This document shows positions 7,813 to 17,966 of a stretch of DNA of 64,000 bases, in pieces; within the stretch, counting starts at the first letter, position 1, and every line of letters begins with the position of its first letter. Made by a program: the position numbers and the translations under genes. The stretch comes from Ilumatobacteraceae bacterium (GTDB lineage Bacteria; Actinomycetota; Acidimicrobiia; Acidimicrobiales; Ilumatobacteraceae), in contig JAJTEL010000001.1 in the NCBI GenBank assembly GCA_021299715.1, positions 207,039 through 271,038 of the forward strand, read 5' to 3'. Below the pieces are notes generated by a model. That model worked only from the letters and a program-made list of their open reading frames with translations, was not told where the DNA came from and searched no databases.

Positions 7813-10800
7813 GTGTTCCTTAAATCACTTACTCTCAAGGGCTTCAAGTCCTTCGCTGATTCCACCGTCATGGAAATGGAACCAGGAGTCACTGTTGTTG
7901 TCGGCCCTAACGGGTCAGGAAAGTCGAATGTTGTCGACGCCGTGGCATGGGTGCTTGGTGCACAAGCTCCAAGTTCAGTACGAAGCCAGAAGATGGAAGA
8001 TGTCATCTTCAACGGAACATCAAAGCGTGCCGCGCTTGGACGTGCAGAAGTCATGCTTACCCTCGACAACTCTGCTGGGCTTCTTCCACTCGACTTTTCC
8101 GAAATCACGGTGTCACGAACACTCTTTCGAAATGGCGATAGTGAATACGCCATTAACGGCGTTGAATGCCGTCTGCTCGATGTTCAAGAACTGTTGTCCG
8201 ATGCGGGTGTCGGGCGTCAACAGCACGTCATCATCAGCCAAGGGCAAATCGATGCTGTGCTTACCGCCCGTGCAGAAGATCGTCGCGCAATCATTGAAGA
8301 AGCGGCCGGTGTTCTGAAATATCGCAAGCGCAAGGAAAAAGCCGAGCGTCGCCTAGAAGCAACCGAAGCAAATCTTTTGCGAGTGCAAGACCTTATTCGC
8401 GAAGTTCGTCGCCAGTTGCGCCCTTTAGAACGCCAAGCCGATGCTGCTCGCCGCTATGAAGAAGTCGTCACAGAACTTCGTGCATTGCGTTTGTACCTAT
8501 CTGGTCGCGAGATTGCCGCACTTCGCGAACAACTGGGTGCGCTGGAAGTAGAAAAGTCAACAGGGGACTCGAAAGAGCGTCAGTTGAGAGAGCACATCGT
8601 TCAACTTGAAGCCGACATTCGCGCCGCCGAAGCAGAACTCTCTGCGCGTGGCGAATCTGGGTTGAACGATGAACTCATGCGTGTCGAGCAGTTACGTGAG
8701 CGAGCTCGCGGTTTGGTTGCTCTCATCGGCGAACGTCGTCGTTCAATGGAACGAGATCAGGGCCAGCTGATTGCAGAAGATGTCATTGCTGCACTTGAGG
8801 CCGATGCATCTGAAATGCGCACCGACCTCGCCGAGGTAGAGCGCGGACTTGAAATTGCACTGAGCGAGAGTGGCTCACTGCAAGTTGAAGAAGATGCATT
8901 CGAGCATGAACGCGACAAGCAAGGGTTGTTCCACACTGTTCAAGGCAACGAAGCATCCACCGCTGCTGCAGAGGTTCGCGGTGAACTTCGCACATTGCGC
9001 AACACCGTGGAACAAGGTGCGGGTGAGTTGCAGAAACTGCAGGCTCGAATTGAGAATGTTGAAGGACGCGATGTTTCATTCGTGTCCACCATTGATGGTT
9101 TACAAACCGAACTCACCGCTGCGGAAAATGCAATTGGTGTGTTGCAGTCAGAGATTGCATCTGCTGAACGCACACGCGATGAAGCTGAAGAATCTGGCGA
9201 TCGCGCTCAGCAATCTCGCGCATCTGCCGAGCGCCGCACCGCTCGTGCGTCCGCTCGTCTTGAAGCACTAGAGGCTGCCATGGCTTCTACTCGCGCACGC
9301 GCAGGTGCAGAACACTTAGCAAGTATTGAAGGTGTCGTTGGTGCGCTGGTCGACATCATCGCCATCGATCAAGGGTGGGATGCGGCTGTCAAGGCTGCAC
9401 TCGGTGATTCTGTTGCTGCTGTTGTTGTGTCAGACCCAGCGTCGGCTCGACGTGCGCTTGATCAGTTGCGAAACGCAGAACACAACGGCGCCATCTTGTC
9501 TTTGGGAGTTCAGCGGGCCATCAACTCACAGATCCCTGCGGGTGTGGACTCTGTGCGTGGGCATGTTCGCGCCGCAGCCGGAGCACCACAAGGGGCAGAT
9601 GCATTGCTCGACGCATTGTTGGGCGGAGTTGGATGCGTTGACGACATTGGCCGAGCAATTTCTGTGGTGGAGACACAGCCACATGCTGTGGTGGTCACCC
9701 GTCGTGGAGACAAGTTGTCTCCCAGTGGTTGGCGTTTGGGTGCTGCTGACGAAGTGGGTTCCATTGAAGTTATTGAGGAAACGCGTCGTGAAGTGGAAAG
9801 CGCCACTGCTGAATTGTCGCGTCTTGATGCAGAGGTAGAAAAGCAACGCACCATCTTGTTGGAATCTCGCACACTGATTGCAGATTTGCAGAAGAGGCGA
9901 GAACAGCAGTCCCGCACCGTTGACGCGGCATCCGATCGTCTGACAAACGCAATTAATGATCGTCGCGCAAATGGTGCAGAGCGCGAAATGACATTGAAGT
10001 CTCTCGATGATATTCGTGTTCGTATCGATGAATATCAGAAGCGCGTCTCAGAACTTGAAGCAATCTTGCCCGCACTTGAAGAATCAGAGGCCGCAGAAAT
10101 TGCTGCTGCCAAGGCACAGGGTGAAGCGCGTGCCGCCATTGATTCAAAAGCCACTCACTTGGGTATGCGTCGCAAAGACCTCGACATTCGACTGGCTGGT
10201 CTGCGCGAGCGCGAACAATTCCTGAAGGTACGTCTTTCAGAAACCGAACGACGTCTTGAAGTAGATACCGCTGCACGTCAAGAAGCCGGTGTTCGTCGTC
10301 AGCGCATTGAAGCATCACTGCTCGCAATTGGTCGCCTTGCTGAATTGGTTGAACGTCATCAGCACGCAGCAGAAGCACGACTCACTGTGTTGTACGACTT
10401 GCGTCGTCGTCAAAGCGATGAAGTACGCGAAGTGAATGCCCGCCTCGATGCGGCACGCCGTGGTCGACAAGAGGCCGAGCAAGAACTTGAAGCGGTGCGT
10501 GAACGTGGCCGACGTGTAGACGTAGAAGAGGCCGAGACACGCATGCGTCTTGAGTCCGCCACTGAAATGATTCGTCGCGATCTTGAAGTAGAACCAGAGG
10601 TTGCCGAGCAAGCACCAGTTCCCGTAGTTGCCGATGGCTCCAGCCATGACGATCGTGCCCGTGCTTTGGAGCGCGATATTCGTCTGATGGGCCCCATCAA
10701 CCCGCTCGCATTGCAAGAGTTCACGGAACTTCAAGAACGCCATACGTTCCTGGAAGAGCAGTTGAACGACGTTCGTAACTCTCGTCGCGAACTGGCTCAA

Positions 10801-11295
10801 GTCATTGCGGCAATTGACGAGGAAATTCAAACTGTCTTTGCCACAGCATTTGACGATGTCAGCAAAAACTTCACCGATCTTTTCCAACTGTTGTTCCCCG
10901 GCGGTAAGGGCAAACTCGTTCTTACAAATCCACACGACATGTTGAACACAGGTATTGAAGTAGAGGCCACACCACCAGGAAAGACCTTCAAGAAACTGTC
11001 CTTGCTGTCGGGTGGAGAGCGTTCGCTCACTGCATTGGCGTATTTGTTTGCGGTGTTCCGCAGTCGTCCCTCTCCGTTCTATGTAATGGACGAAGTGGAA
11101 GCGGCGCTCGATGATGTGAACCTGCACCGCTTCTTGGGATTGGTGAACGAGTTCCGTCGCGACGCACAGCTCATCATCGTGAGTCACCAGAAGCGCACCA
11201 TGGAAGCAGCCGATTGTTTGCTGGGAGTGTCTATGCAGCCAGGTGGATCATCGAAGGTTGTCACGGAACGCGCAAGCGTCACGTCCGATAACTGA
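7813..11295 (+). CDS. smc: Chromosome partition protein SMC
   Basis: SMC ATPase that compacts and segregates chromosomes with ScpAB. It has about 1160 aa: Walker A GPNGSGKSNVVDAVAWVLG near the N-terminus, two long coiled-coil arms, a hinge around residues 500-640, then the signature LSGGERSLTALAYLFAVF and Walker B YVMDEVEAALDDVN. I chose the GTG at 7813, which gives FLKSLTLKGFKSFADST as the N-terminus typical of the family. A GTG at 7780 in the same frame would add 11 residues. The next gene, ftsY, starts 2 bp after the stop. Confidence 0.95.
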   Translation: MFLKSLTLKGFKSFADSTVMEMEPGVTVVVGPNGSGKSNVVDAVAWVLGAQAPSSVRSQKMEDVIFNGTSKRAALGRAEVMLTLDNSAGLLPLDFSEITVSRTLFRNGDSEYAINGVECRLLDVQELLSDAGVGRQQHVIISQGQIDAVLTARAEDRRAIIEEAAGVLKYRKRKEKAERRLEATEANLLRVQDLIREVRRQLRPLERQADAARRYEEVVTELRALRLYLSGREIAALREQLGALEVEKSTGDSKERQLREHIVQLEADIRAAEAELSARGESGLNDELMRVEQLRERARGLVALIGERRRSMERDQGQLIAEDVIAALEADASEMRTDLAEVERGLEIALSESGSLQVEEDAFEHERDKQGLFHTVQGNEASTAAAEVRGELRTLRNTVEQGAGELQKLQARIENVEGRDVSFVSTIDGLQTELTAAENAIGVLQSEIASAERTRDEAEESGDRAQQSRASAERRTARASARLEALEAAMASTRARAGAEHLASIEGVVGALVDIIAIDQGWDAAVKAALGDSVAAVVVSDPASARRALDQLRNAEHNGAILSLGVQRAINSQIPAGVDSVRGHVRAAAGAPQGADALLDALLGGVGCVDDIGRAISVVETQPHAVVVTRRGDKLSPSGWRLGAADEVGSIEVIEETRREVESATAELSRLDAEVEKQRTILLESRTLIADLQKRREQQSRTVDAASDRLTNAINDRRANGAEREMTLKSLDDIRVRIDEYQKRVSELEAILPALEESEAAEIAAAKAQGEARAAIDSKATHLGMRRKDLDIRLAGLREREQFLKVRLSETERRLEVDTAARQEAGVRRQRIEASLLAIGRLAELVERHQHAAEARLTVLYDLRRRQSDEVREVNARLDAARRGRQEAEQELEAVRERGRRVDVEEAETRMRLESATEMIRRDLEVEPEVAEQAPVPVVADGSSHDDRARALERDIRLMGPINPLALQEFTELQERHTFLEEQLNDVRNSRRELAQVIAAIDEEIQTVFATAFDDVSKNFTDLFQLLFPGGKGKLVLTNPHDMLNTGIEVEATPPGKTFKKLSLLSGGERSLTALAYLFAVFRSRPSPFYVMDEVEAALDDVNLHRFLGLVNEFRRDAQLIIVSHQKRTMEAADCLLGVSMQPGGSSKVVTERASVTSDN

Positions 11296-11297
11296 TC

Positions 11298-12533
11298 ATG
11301 CTTGCCTCTGATCTCGTCAATTACGGCATTCCTGCCGCCGTCATCGTCGTACTCTGCCTTTCCTTCATCGTCTACCGCTCCCGCCGGCAGGCGCCTGGCG
11401 AATCTCTTCCGTCCGCGAGCGACGCGGCTGCTGCGCCGCTTGCCGATCCGTCACTTCTCGCAAGCTCGAACGTTCCGGACTCGACAACGGCCCACACCGC
11501 TGACACATCGTCGGTGGCTTCGACGGGTGACACTGTTGACGAAGACTCGTTAGAGCCTGCGAAAAGAGTCGAGTCAATCGGTGTCACCGAAGTCGAAGCA
11601 CACGGCAGCACAGTCGAGTCAGGTGAAGACGAGAAGGCGTCGGTGCGGGAACGCACGGGTCGTACACGGTCTTTGTTTTCGTCGGCATTCGCATCCATTC
11701 GCGGCAAAGGCAAAGTTGACGACACGACGTGGGAAGAGTTGGAAGAAACGCTTCTCCGCGCCGACATTGGTATCGGACTCACCACCAAACTTCTCGACCC
11801 GCTGCGCGCAGCGGCAAAGGCGGGCCAGATTCGTACAGCCGACGATGCAATCAATGCACTTCGCGATGCAATGACAGCACAGCTCGCAACATCGCAACGT
11901 TCCTTGAATATGGATGCTGCGACAAAACCGAATGTGTGGTTGTTTGTAGGTGTGAACGGAGTGGGTAAGACCACCACCATCGGAAAGATTGCCACAGCAG
12001 AAGTTGGCCACGGAACAACTGTGCTTCTTGCAGCGGGTGACACTTTCCGTGCTGCTGCAGCAGAACAATTGCAGGTATGGGCCGAACGTTCAGGCGCTGC
12101 ATTTGTTCGCGGTTCAGAGGGTGGCGACCCGGCCTCTGTCATCTTCGATGGAATTCAAAGTGCACATGCTCGCAACATTGACCTTGTATTGGGTGATACA
12201 GCAGGGCGTTTGCAGAACAAATCAAACCTCATGGAAGAGTTGAAGAAAGTTCGTCGCGTTGCAGAAAAAGCAGAAGGTACGGTGAACGAAGTACTTCTTG
12301 TTATCGATGCAACAACGGGACAAAACGGTCTTTCTCAAGCGCGCGAGTTTGCAGCAGCCACCGATGTCACCGGAGTAGTGCTCACGAAACTTGATGGTTC
12401 TGCCAAAGGTGGCATTGTGTTTGCCATAGAGACAGAGATGGGAATACCCGTCAAACTTGTGGGACTAGGGGAGGGCGCCCACGACTTGGTGGCGTTTGAC
12501 CCTGAAGAATACGTGGCAGCGCTGTTCGAGTAG
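11298..12533 (+). CDS. ftsY: Signal recognition particle receptor FtsY
   Basis: FtsY is the membrane receptor for the SRP-ribosome complex. It has 411 aa. Unusually for textbook FtsY it starts with a hydrophobic segment (about residues 8-26) followed by a Ser/Thr/Asp-rich acidic linker, as in other actinobacteria. The NG GTPase domain follows with GVNGVGKTTTIGKIA, DTFRAAAAEQL, DTAGRLQNK and TKLDGSAKGG. Its partner Ffh is encoded 1.4 kb downstream with a lipoprotein gene between. Confidence 0.95.
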   Translation: MLASDLVNYGIPAAVIVVLCLSFIVYRSRRQAPGESLPSASDAAAAPLADPSLLASSNVPDSTTAHTADTSSVASTGDTVDEDSLEPAKRVESIGVTEVEAHGSTVESGEDEKASVRERTGRTRSLFSSAFASIRGKGKVDDTTWEELEETLLRADIGIGLTTKLLDPLRAAAKAGQIRTADDAINALRDAMTAQLATSQRSLNMDAATKPNVWLFVGVNGVGKTTTIGKIATAEVGHGTTVLLAAGDTFRAAAAEQLQVWAERSGAAFVRGSEGGDPASVIFDGIQSAHARNIDLVLGDTAGRLQNKSNLMEELKKVRRVAEKAEGTVNEVLLVIDATTGQNGLSQAREFAAATDVTGVVLTKLDGSAKGGIVFAIETEMGIPVKLVGLGEGAHDLVAFDPEEYVAALFE

Positions 12534-12551
12534 GCGTACGCTTCGTACTGC

Positions 12552-13856
12552 ATGAAGCGTCTTCGTCTCCCGATCGTTGTTGCACTCATCGCAACACTGG
12601 TTGCATCGTGTGCCAAGTCGGGCCCTCTCACTTTGGCGTTGGCATCATCGCAAAGTCGCACCGGCGAAGTGCGAATGAATTCCGACTCATCGTTTACCGA
12701 GCCCGGAAAGCTTCCGGTTGAGGTCACGTATTCGGTGACAAGCCCGTTGCCGTACTTGGGTGATCGTTTGCTTGCCTGGTCAGTTGGTCGTCGCTCAAAG
12801 CCATCGGGCGAACTTGAAAAGCTGGTGTTCTCTTTTGGCATTAAGGGCGATGTCGAAAAAGTTGATGAGAACATGTACGTGGCTACCGACATGTCAAAGA
12901 CAAAGGCCATCAACTTGTGGATAGATGATGCCGGTGGTTGGTGGTCGTATTCCAATTTTGAACAAGGGTCAGGGTCTGGAGTTTCTGAACCATCGTGCCC
13001 GCCAAATACAAAGTGCGATGTTCCTGCGCCAGAACAACAACTGCCGAAGAATCTCATTGAGCCCGGTGACGCGCTTCGGCGAACAAACCAGTACTTGTCT
13101 CGTGCCGACATGGTGCCACTGAACTATCCATTGAAGGCAACGAAGACCAACTATTCCACCGAGGTCTATGGTGCGCTCACGTTGGGCGGAATTGAAACAA
13201 ATGTTGGTGTGTCGTTTACATATGGCGACAACGGAGTGCTGTTGTCGGCATCTGGTCCCATGATTGCCATTGCCATGGCGGGTCGCTATCCCATTGTCTC
13301 GCCAATGGAAGCGGTGAAGAGATTGTCGAATCCTTTGTACGGCGCAATTGGCGGCGCCGTGCGCGGGGCAGCAGATGTTGCAGTGTCGTCTCAACCAACA
13401 GCAGATTCCACAACAAATGCAAAAATCGATGTTCCCATCACTGGTGTACGACTCATTCTGATGGAAACTCGACTTGCTAATGGCACGCATATGTTGTTGC
13501 CCGCATACACATTTTCAAATGCAGATGGTGATGTTGGAACAGTTCTCGCCGTTTCCGATGATCTCCTAGTGTTTCGCACAAAGGTCACCGATTCCACCGC
13601 AGTCTCACCACCCGATACAAGCGGAGGCGCGCCGGAGCCAGCACCAGTTGAACCAGATGCTGTCACCCAAGACGAAGCCAATTCACTGATCGGACTCACT
13701 GAAAAAGAAGCAACGAAGACAGCCGATGAAAACGGGTGGATTGTTCGCATTGCGGCTCGCGATGGCGAATTCTTCATGCTGACCAACGATTACATCACCA
13801 ATCGCGTGAACTTCACCATCGAGAAGACACTGGTTACTGCAGTCACCGTTGGGTAG
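12552..13856 (+). CDS. Lipoprotein with C-terminal I78-inhibitor-like domain
   Basis: A 434-aa protein with a lipoprotein signal peptide: a basic N-terminus, a hydrophobic stretch and lipobox LVASC, with Cys20 as lipidation site. The central 340 residues match no family I recognise. The last 65 residues (LIGLTEKEA, NGWIVRIAARDGE, then DYITNRVNFTIE) resemble the peptidase inhibitor I78 fold, whose reactive loop lies in the xRxGE / DYxxxRVN part. A Pro-rich linker (about residues 350-370) separates the parts. It sits between ftsY and ffh, which are usually closer. Function is unknown; a surface inhibitor or binding role is inference. Confidence 0.75.
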   Translation: MKRLRLPIVVALIATLVASCAKSGPLTLALASSQSRTGEVRMNSDSSFTEPGKLPVEVTYSVTSPLPYLGDRLLAWSVGRRSKPSGELEKLVFSFGIKGDVEKVDENMYVATDMSKTKAINLWIDDAGGWWSYSNFEQGSGSGVSEPSCPPNTKCDVPAPEQQLPKNLIEPGDALRRTNQYLSRADMVPLNYPLKATKTNYSTEVYGALTLGGIETNVGVSFTYGDNGVLLSASGPMIAIAMAGRYPIVSPMEAVKRLSNPLYGAIGGAVRGAADVAVSSQPTADSTTNAKIDVPITGVRLILMETRLANGTHMLLPAYTFSNADGDVGTVLAVSDDLLVFRTKVTDSTAVSPPDTSGGAPEPAPVEPDAVTQDEANSLIGLTEKEATKTADENGWIVRIAARDGEFFMLTNDYITNRVNFTIEKTLVTAVTVG

Positions 13857-13889
13857 ACATAGCACCTGCGTGGATAGCCTGAGAGATGC

Positions 13890-15323
13890 ATGTTTGATTC
13901 ACTCAGCGACCGCCTCCAGGGGATTGTTAAGCGCCTAAAGGGAAAGGGACGTCTTACCGAGGCCGATGTTGATGAGGTGATGGGCGAAATTCGCACCGCA
14001 CTTTTAGAGGCAGACGTCAATATTGGTGTTGTTCGCGATGTTGTTGCTCGAATTCGTGAAGCAGCAATTGGTGCCACGGTGTCGCAAGCACTCGACCCAA
14101 GTCAGCAAATCATCAAGATTGTCAATGACGAACTCATTGCCATGTTGGGTGGCGAGACATTAAAGATCACGTACGCAAGCCAACCTCCCACGGTTGTCCT
14201 TATGGCTGGCCTTCAGGGTTCAGGTAAAACCACCAGTGCCGCAAAACTTGCCAGCTGGTTTAAGTCTCAAGGTCGTCAACCACTTCTTGTTGGTGCCGAC
14301 CTTCAGCGACCAGCTGCAGTCGATCAGCTGCGAACCCTTGGTGCGCAAATTTCTGTTCCTGTTTTCTCTGAACCGGGTGACCCAGTTGCAACTGCGCGTA
14401 GGGGCGTCGATGAAGCAAAACGTCTCGGCAAAGACGTGGTCATTGTTGACACTGCAGGTCGATTAGCAATAGACGAAGAAATGATGCGTCAAGTCGCAGA
14501 CATTTCTGGTCAAGTGTCTCCGAGGTACACGTTCCTTGTTGTCGATGCAATGACGGGTCAAGACGCAGTTGGTGTTGCCGAAGCATTCCATCAACGCTTG
14601 TCTATCGACGGTGTCATTCTCAGCAAGCTCGACGGTGATGCGCGTGGTGGTGCTGCGCTGTCGGTAAAGACTGTCATTGGTCGGCCCATTGCGTTCGCTG
14701 CCACTGGCGAAAAAATTGATGCGTTCGAACAATTCCATCCCGACCGCATGGCCGGACGAATTCTGGGCATGGGAGACATGCTCACGCTCATCGAGCAAGC
14801 CGAGAAAGTTTTTGAACAAGACAAGGCTGAAGAAGCAGCGCAACGCATGCTGGAAGGTCAGTTCACTCTGGACGATTTTCTCGATCAGTTACAACAACTG
14901 AAAAAGATGGGCCCGCTGTCCGGAATCATGGGCATGTTGCCTGGCATGCCAAAAGAAATGAAGAACGCCGAAATTGGTGACGACCAGGTGAAAGTCACCG
15001 AAGCCATCATTCGTTCAATGACTCGTGAAGAGCGGGCAAATCCCGACATCATCAACGGAAGTCGCCGCACTCGTATTGCAAAGGGCAGTGGTACTCAGGT
15101 CTCCGATGTGAACCGACTTATTAAGCAGTTCCTAGAAATGCAAAAGATGATGAAGCGCATGGGTGGCATGGCCAAGCCGCAAGGCAAAGCCGGAAAAGGC
15201 AAGGCCAAGGTAAACAAGCGCCAGTTAATGCGTGAAGTGGGGGACATGCTCGGTGGTCAGGGCGGAATCCCTGGTCTTCCCGGTGCCGACGGCAGCCCTG
15301 GGCTCCCTCCATTCTTCAAGTAG
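13890..15323 (+). CDS. ffh: Signal recognition particle protein Ffh
   Basis: Ffh binds signal sequences and SRP RNA and docks on FtsY. It has 477 aa: the N domain starts [16 protein letters not shown], the G domain has [26 protein letters not shown] and [14 protein letters not shown], and the Met-rich M domain (about residues 320-440, [13 protein letters not shown] and QKMMKRMGG) carries the RNA and signal-peptide binding surfaces, ending in a Gly/Pro-rich tail. A short GGGGA/TCCCC hairpin follows the stop at 15332-15345. Confidence 0.96.
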   Translation: MFDSLSDRLQGIVKRLKGKGRLTEADVDEVMGEIRTALLEADVNIGVVRDVVARIREAAIGATVSQALDPSQQIIKIVNDELIAMLGGETLKITYASQPPTVVLMAGLQGSGKTTSAAKLASWFKSQGRQPLLVGADLQRPAAVDQLRTLGAQISVPVFSEPGDPVATARRGVDEAKRLGKDVVIVDTAGRLAIDEEMMRQVADISGQVSPRYTFLVVDAMTGQDAVGVAEAFHQRLSIDGVILSKLDGDARGGAALSVKTVIGRPIAFAATGEKIDAFEQFHPDRMAGRILGMGDMLTLIEQAEKVFEQDKAEEAAQRMLEGQFTLDDFLDQLQQLKKMGPLSGIMGMLPGMPKEMKNAEIGDDQVKVTEAIIRSMTREERANPDIINGSRRTRIAKGSGTQVSDVNRLIKQFLEMQKMMKRMGGMAKPQGKAGKGKAKVNKRQLMREVGDMLGGQGGIPGLPGADGSPGLPPFFK

Positions 15324-15399
15324 AACCGTTGGGGGATGGGTCCCCACGCCGATAGCCTTACCTAGTCCCGAAAAGGGTCCCTTCAGGAGAAATCGCAAC

Positions 15400-15669
15400 A
15401 TGGCAGTCAAATTGCGCCTCACACGAGTCGGCAAGACCAAGCAACCGCAGTACCGCGTTATCGCGGCCGACTCACGTCGCGCACGCGATGGTCGTTTCAT
15501 TGAAATTCTCGGTCAGTACAACCCTCGTACCGAACCATCCACCATCACTATCGACAACGACAAAGCAGTGAAGTGGCTCATGCAGGGTGCACAGCCCACA
15601 GAGCGCGTTCGCAAGCTTCTCGAAATCAGCGGGGCCTGGGAACAGTTCACCGCTGCGAAGTCCAAGTAG
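15400..15669 (+). CDS. rpsP: 30S ribosomal protein S16
   Basis: An 89-aa S16 starting [19 protein letters not shown], the diagnostic N-terminus, with [18 protein letters not shown] following. CAGGAGA lies about 10 nt upstream as a good Shine-Dalgarno; the longer frame reaches back into ffh and is rejected. It heads the conserved rpsP-khpA-rimM-trmD-rplS operon for ribosome assembly. Confidence 0.97.
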   Translation: MAVKLRLTRVGKTKQPQYRVIAADSRRARDGRFIEILGQYNPRTEPSTITIDNDKAVKWLMQGAQPTERVRKLLEISGAWEQFTAAKSK

Positions 15670-15673
15670 TCCC

Positions 15674-15949
15674 GTGTCAGATCTAGACGCCAACACACTT
15701 GAGGCGCCCATCGCCACCGCAGTGCTCACACACATCGTGCGCAGCATTGTCGACGATGCCGACGCAGTTCACGTGTCATCTGGTCCTGGCAAGGGCGACA
15801 AGATTCTTCTTGAAGTTCGTGTTGGTCCAGGAGACCTTGGTCGCGTTATCGGCCGCCGTGGTCGCACTGCGCAAAGCATTCGCACGGTTGTTCGTGCCGC
15901 TGCAACGAACGACGATGTCGATGTCGATGTCGATTTCGTCGACGCGTAA
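15674..15949 (+). CDS. khpA: KH-domain RNA-binding protein KhpA
   Basis: A 91-aa single KH-domain RNA-binding protein, GTG start 4 bp after rpsP. The GxxG loop is in VIGRRGRTAQSIRTVV, the defining KhpA segment. The C-terminus has an Asp/Val dipeptide run from repeated GATGTC, an expansion-prone stretch. KhpA works with KhpB in RNA metabolism and cell-size control in other bacteria; its position between rpsP and rimM is conserved. Confidence 0.93.
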   Translation: MSDLDANTLEAPIATAVLTHIVRSIVDDADAVHVSSGPGKGDKILLEVRVGPGDLGRVIGRRGRTAQSIRTVVRAAATNDDVDVDVDFVDA

Positions 15950-15955
15950 AGCCTG

Positions 15956-16462
15956 TTGAGTTCACCTCAGCCCCCCGATGGCCTTCTTGAGGTAGGGCGC
16001 ATTGGCAAGCCGCATGGTGTCAAGGGCGACATTTTCATCACTCTCACATCAGATGTGTCATCCCGTCATGAAGTAGGCGCATCGTTTGTGGTTCTCTCTG
16101 GTTCCCAGTCGCGCACTTTGGTTATCTCAAGTGTTCGCGCGCAACAAGACAGATTCGTCGTTCATTTCGAAGGTGTAGACGACCGCAACGACGCCGAAAA
16201 ACTCACCAATAAGTTTCTGTATGCCGAGCCCATCTCAGACGACGATGCGTTGTGGGTTCATCAACTCATCGGTTCCACAGTGGTCGATGTAGACGGGGAC
16301 ACATGGGGTCGTTGCGTTGGTGTTCTTAACAATCCGGCCCACGACATTTTGGAAATTGAAGGGGGCCTTTTGGTTCCTGTTCCTTTTGTTGAGTCGTGTG
16401 ACGGCGCAACAACTGTTATTCGTCCGCCTGCGGGGCTCCGCGAGGCGCTTTTAGGGGAATAG
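15956..16462 (+). CDS. rimM: 16S rRNA processing protein RimM
   Basis: RimM helps mature the 30S head domain and binds S19. It has 168 aa with a TTG start, 6 bp after khpA. The N-terminal domain starts with LLEVGRIGKPHGVKGDI (typical GRIxxxHGxxG). The C-terminal PRC barrel contains LWVHQLIGSTVVD and HDILEIEGG, and ends LLVPVPFVES. It is followed by trmD after 10 bp. Confidence 0.92.
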   Translation: MSSPQPPDGLLEVGRIGKPHGVKGDIFITLTSDVSSRHEVGASFVVLSGSQSRTLVISSVRAQQDRFVVHFEGVDDRNDAEKLTNKFLYAEPISDDDALWVHQLIGSTVVDVDGDTWGRCVGVLNNPAHDILEIEGGLLVPVPFVESCDGATTVIRPPAGLREALLGE

Positions 16463-16472
16463 CGTTTCCTGT

Positions 16473-17240
16473 ATGCGCATCGATGTGTTCTCGCTGTTTC
16501 CAGAAATGGTCGACCAGTTCTGCTCGCACAGCTTGTTGGGTCGCGCACAGTCATCGGGCGCAGTGAATGTGACCACGCACAACATTCGCGACTATTCCAC
16601 CGACACGCACCGCACCGTTGACGACACACCTTTTGGTGGGGGAGCCGGAATGTTGATGCGCGCTGAACCTATTTTCGATGCCGTCGAAGCGGTGAAGCCA
16701 CCACGTCCACTGCTGCTACTCGGACCTGGCGGCCAGAAATTCGATCAGTCCATGGCCAACTCTCTTGCTCGCAGTGGTGGGTTCAGCCTGTTGTGTGGTC
16801 GCTACGAAGGTGTCGACCAGCGAGTGCGCGAACACCTCGTCGACCACGAGGTATCGGTGGGCGATGTGGTCTTGGCAGGCGGGGAAGTGGCTGCATGCCT
16901 CATTATCGAGGCCGTCACTCGTTTGCTCCCAGGTGTCATGGGCAATGCCGAATCACCCATCACCGAGAGCTTCGGAGTCTCGGGACTTCTGGAAGAACCC
17001 CAATGGACACGGCCGGCCGAATTCCGCGGATGGGCCGTTCCCGACATTTTGCGTGGGGGAGATCACGCCAAAATCACCCGCTGGCGCCACGCCCAAGCCC
17101 TGTGGCGCACACTTCAGCAGCGCCCCGACATCATCGAGGCCCGTGGTGGGCTTACAGAAGAAGAAAAGGCCCTGTTGGAAGGGGTGGACTTCTCCTCGTA
17201 TCCTTCATTGTTCGCTTCGGACATGCCCGAACAGGCCTAG
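16473..17240 (+). CDS. trmD: tRNA (guanine37-N1)-methyltransferase
   Basis: TrmD methylates N1 of G37 in tRNAs with a G36, preventing +1 frameshifts. It has 255 aa. It begins MRIDVFSLFPEMV; the SPOUT trefoil-knot SAM site holds LLCGRYEGVDQRV and SVGDVVLAGGEVAACLIIEA; the DDTPFGGGAGMLM motif is also present. Length and motifs are complete. Confidence 0.96.
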   Translation: MRIDVFSLFPEMVDQFCSHSLLGRAQSSGAVNVTTHNIRDYSTDTHRTVDDTPFGGGAGMLMRAEPIFDAVEAVKPPRPLLLLGPGGQKFDQSMANSLARSGGFSLLCGRYEGVDQRVREHLVDHEVSVGDVVLAGGEVAACLIIEAVTRLLPGVMGNAESPITESFGVSGLLEEPQWTRPAEFRGWAVPDILRGGDHAKITRWRHAQALWRTLQQRPDIIEARGGLTEEEKALLEGVDFSSYPSLFASDMPEQA

Positions 17241-17276
17241 TGCCGTCCACATCTCAGAGTCGCCCAAGGAAACATC

Positions 17277-17624
17277 ATGAAGACCACAGACATCGTTGAC
17301 AATCAAAACAAGCGCGACGACATCCCAGCTCTTCTTCCTGGCGACGAAGTAAAGGTCCACGTTCGCGTTGTTGAATCAGGCAAAGAGCGTATTCAGGTGT
17401 TCCAAGGCAACGTTATTGCCATTCAAGGTTCAGGCATTGCCGAGACCTACACCGTTCGCAAGCTCAGCTACGGCGTGGGCGTAGAGCGCACCTTCCCTAA
17501 GCACAGTCCATCTGTTGCAAAGCTCGAGGTTGTCAAGCACGGTGATGTTCGTCGTGCGAAGTTGTATTACCTCCGCGATCGCGTTGGTAAGGCTGCCAAG
17601 ATTCGCGAAAAGCGCGAGTCCTAG
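17277..17624 (+). CDS. rplS: 50S ribosomal protein L19
   Basis: A 115-aa L19. Recognisable parts are [16 protein letters not shown], the [12 protein letters not shown] motif and the C-terminal [18 protein letters not shown]. It is the last gene of the rpsP-trmD operon. In many actinobacteria lepB and rnhB follow; here the next gene is DUF2469. Confidence 0.96.
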   Translation: MKTTDIVDNQNKRDDIPALLPGDEVKVHVRVVESGKERIQVFQGNVIAIQGSGIAETYTVRKLSYGVGVERTFPKHSPSVAKLEVVKHGDVRRAKLYYLRDRVGKAAKIREKRES

Positions 17625-17654
17625 GCCCTACCGAATCGGGCACTGGGTTCACCG

Positions 17655-17966
17655 GTGAACACCGACGATCTCGAAGATTTCGAGGCCGAGCGCGAGTACA
17701 AACTCGCCCAGGAATACCAAGATGTCGTTGGCATGTTTAAGTTTGCCGTCGAGACCGAACGCCGGTTCTACTTGGCTAATGCTGTCACCGTCACTGTGAA
17801 GGGCGACAGTGCACGGCCACTTATCGAAGTGGAGATGACCGACGCATGGGTATGGGACATGTACCGGAAGACCCGGTTCATTCCGTCGGTGAAAGTTCTC
17901 AGTTTCAAAGACGTGAACGTCGAAGAACTTCCGTCCGAAGACATTCTTCCTCCCGACAGCATTTAG
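17655..17966 (+). CDS. DUF2469 family protein
   Basis: A 103-aa protein of the actinobacterial DUF2469 family, recognised by YQDVVGMFKFAVETERRFYL, the ADAWVWDMYR-like segment (here TDAWVWDMYRKTRF) and KVLSFKDVNVEEL. GTG start 30 bp after rplS. Function unknown. The family conservatively precedes yraN in actinobacteria, as here. Confidence 0.9.
   Translation: MNTDDLEDFEAEREYKLAQEYQDVVGMFKFAVETERRFYLANAVTVTVKGDSARPLIEVEMTDAWVWDMYRKTRFIPSVKVLSFKDVNVEELPSEDILPPDSI

Noticed and set aside
8783..11187. Long minus-strand frames inside smc
   Set aside because: They are shadows of the codon bias of smc and have no family features.
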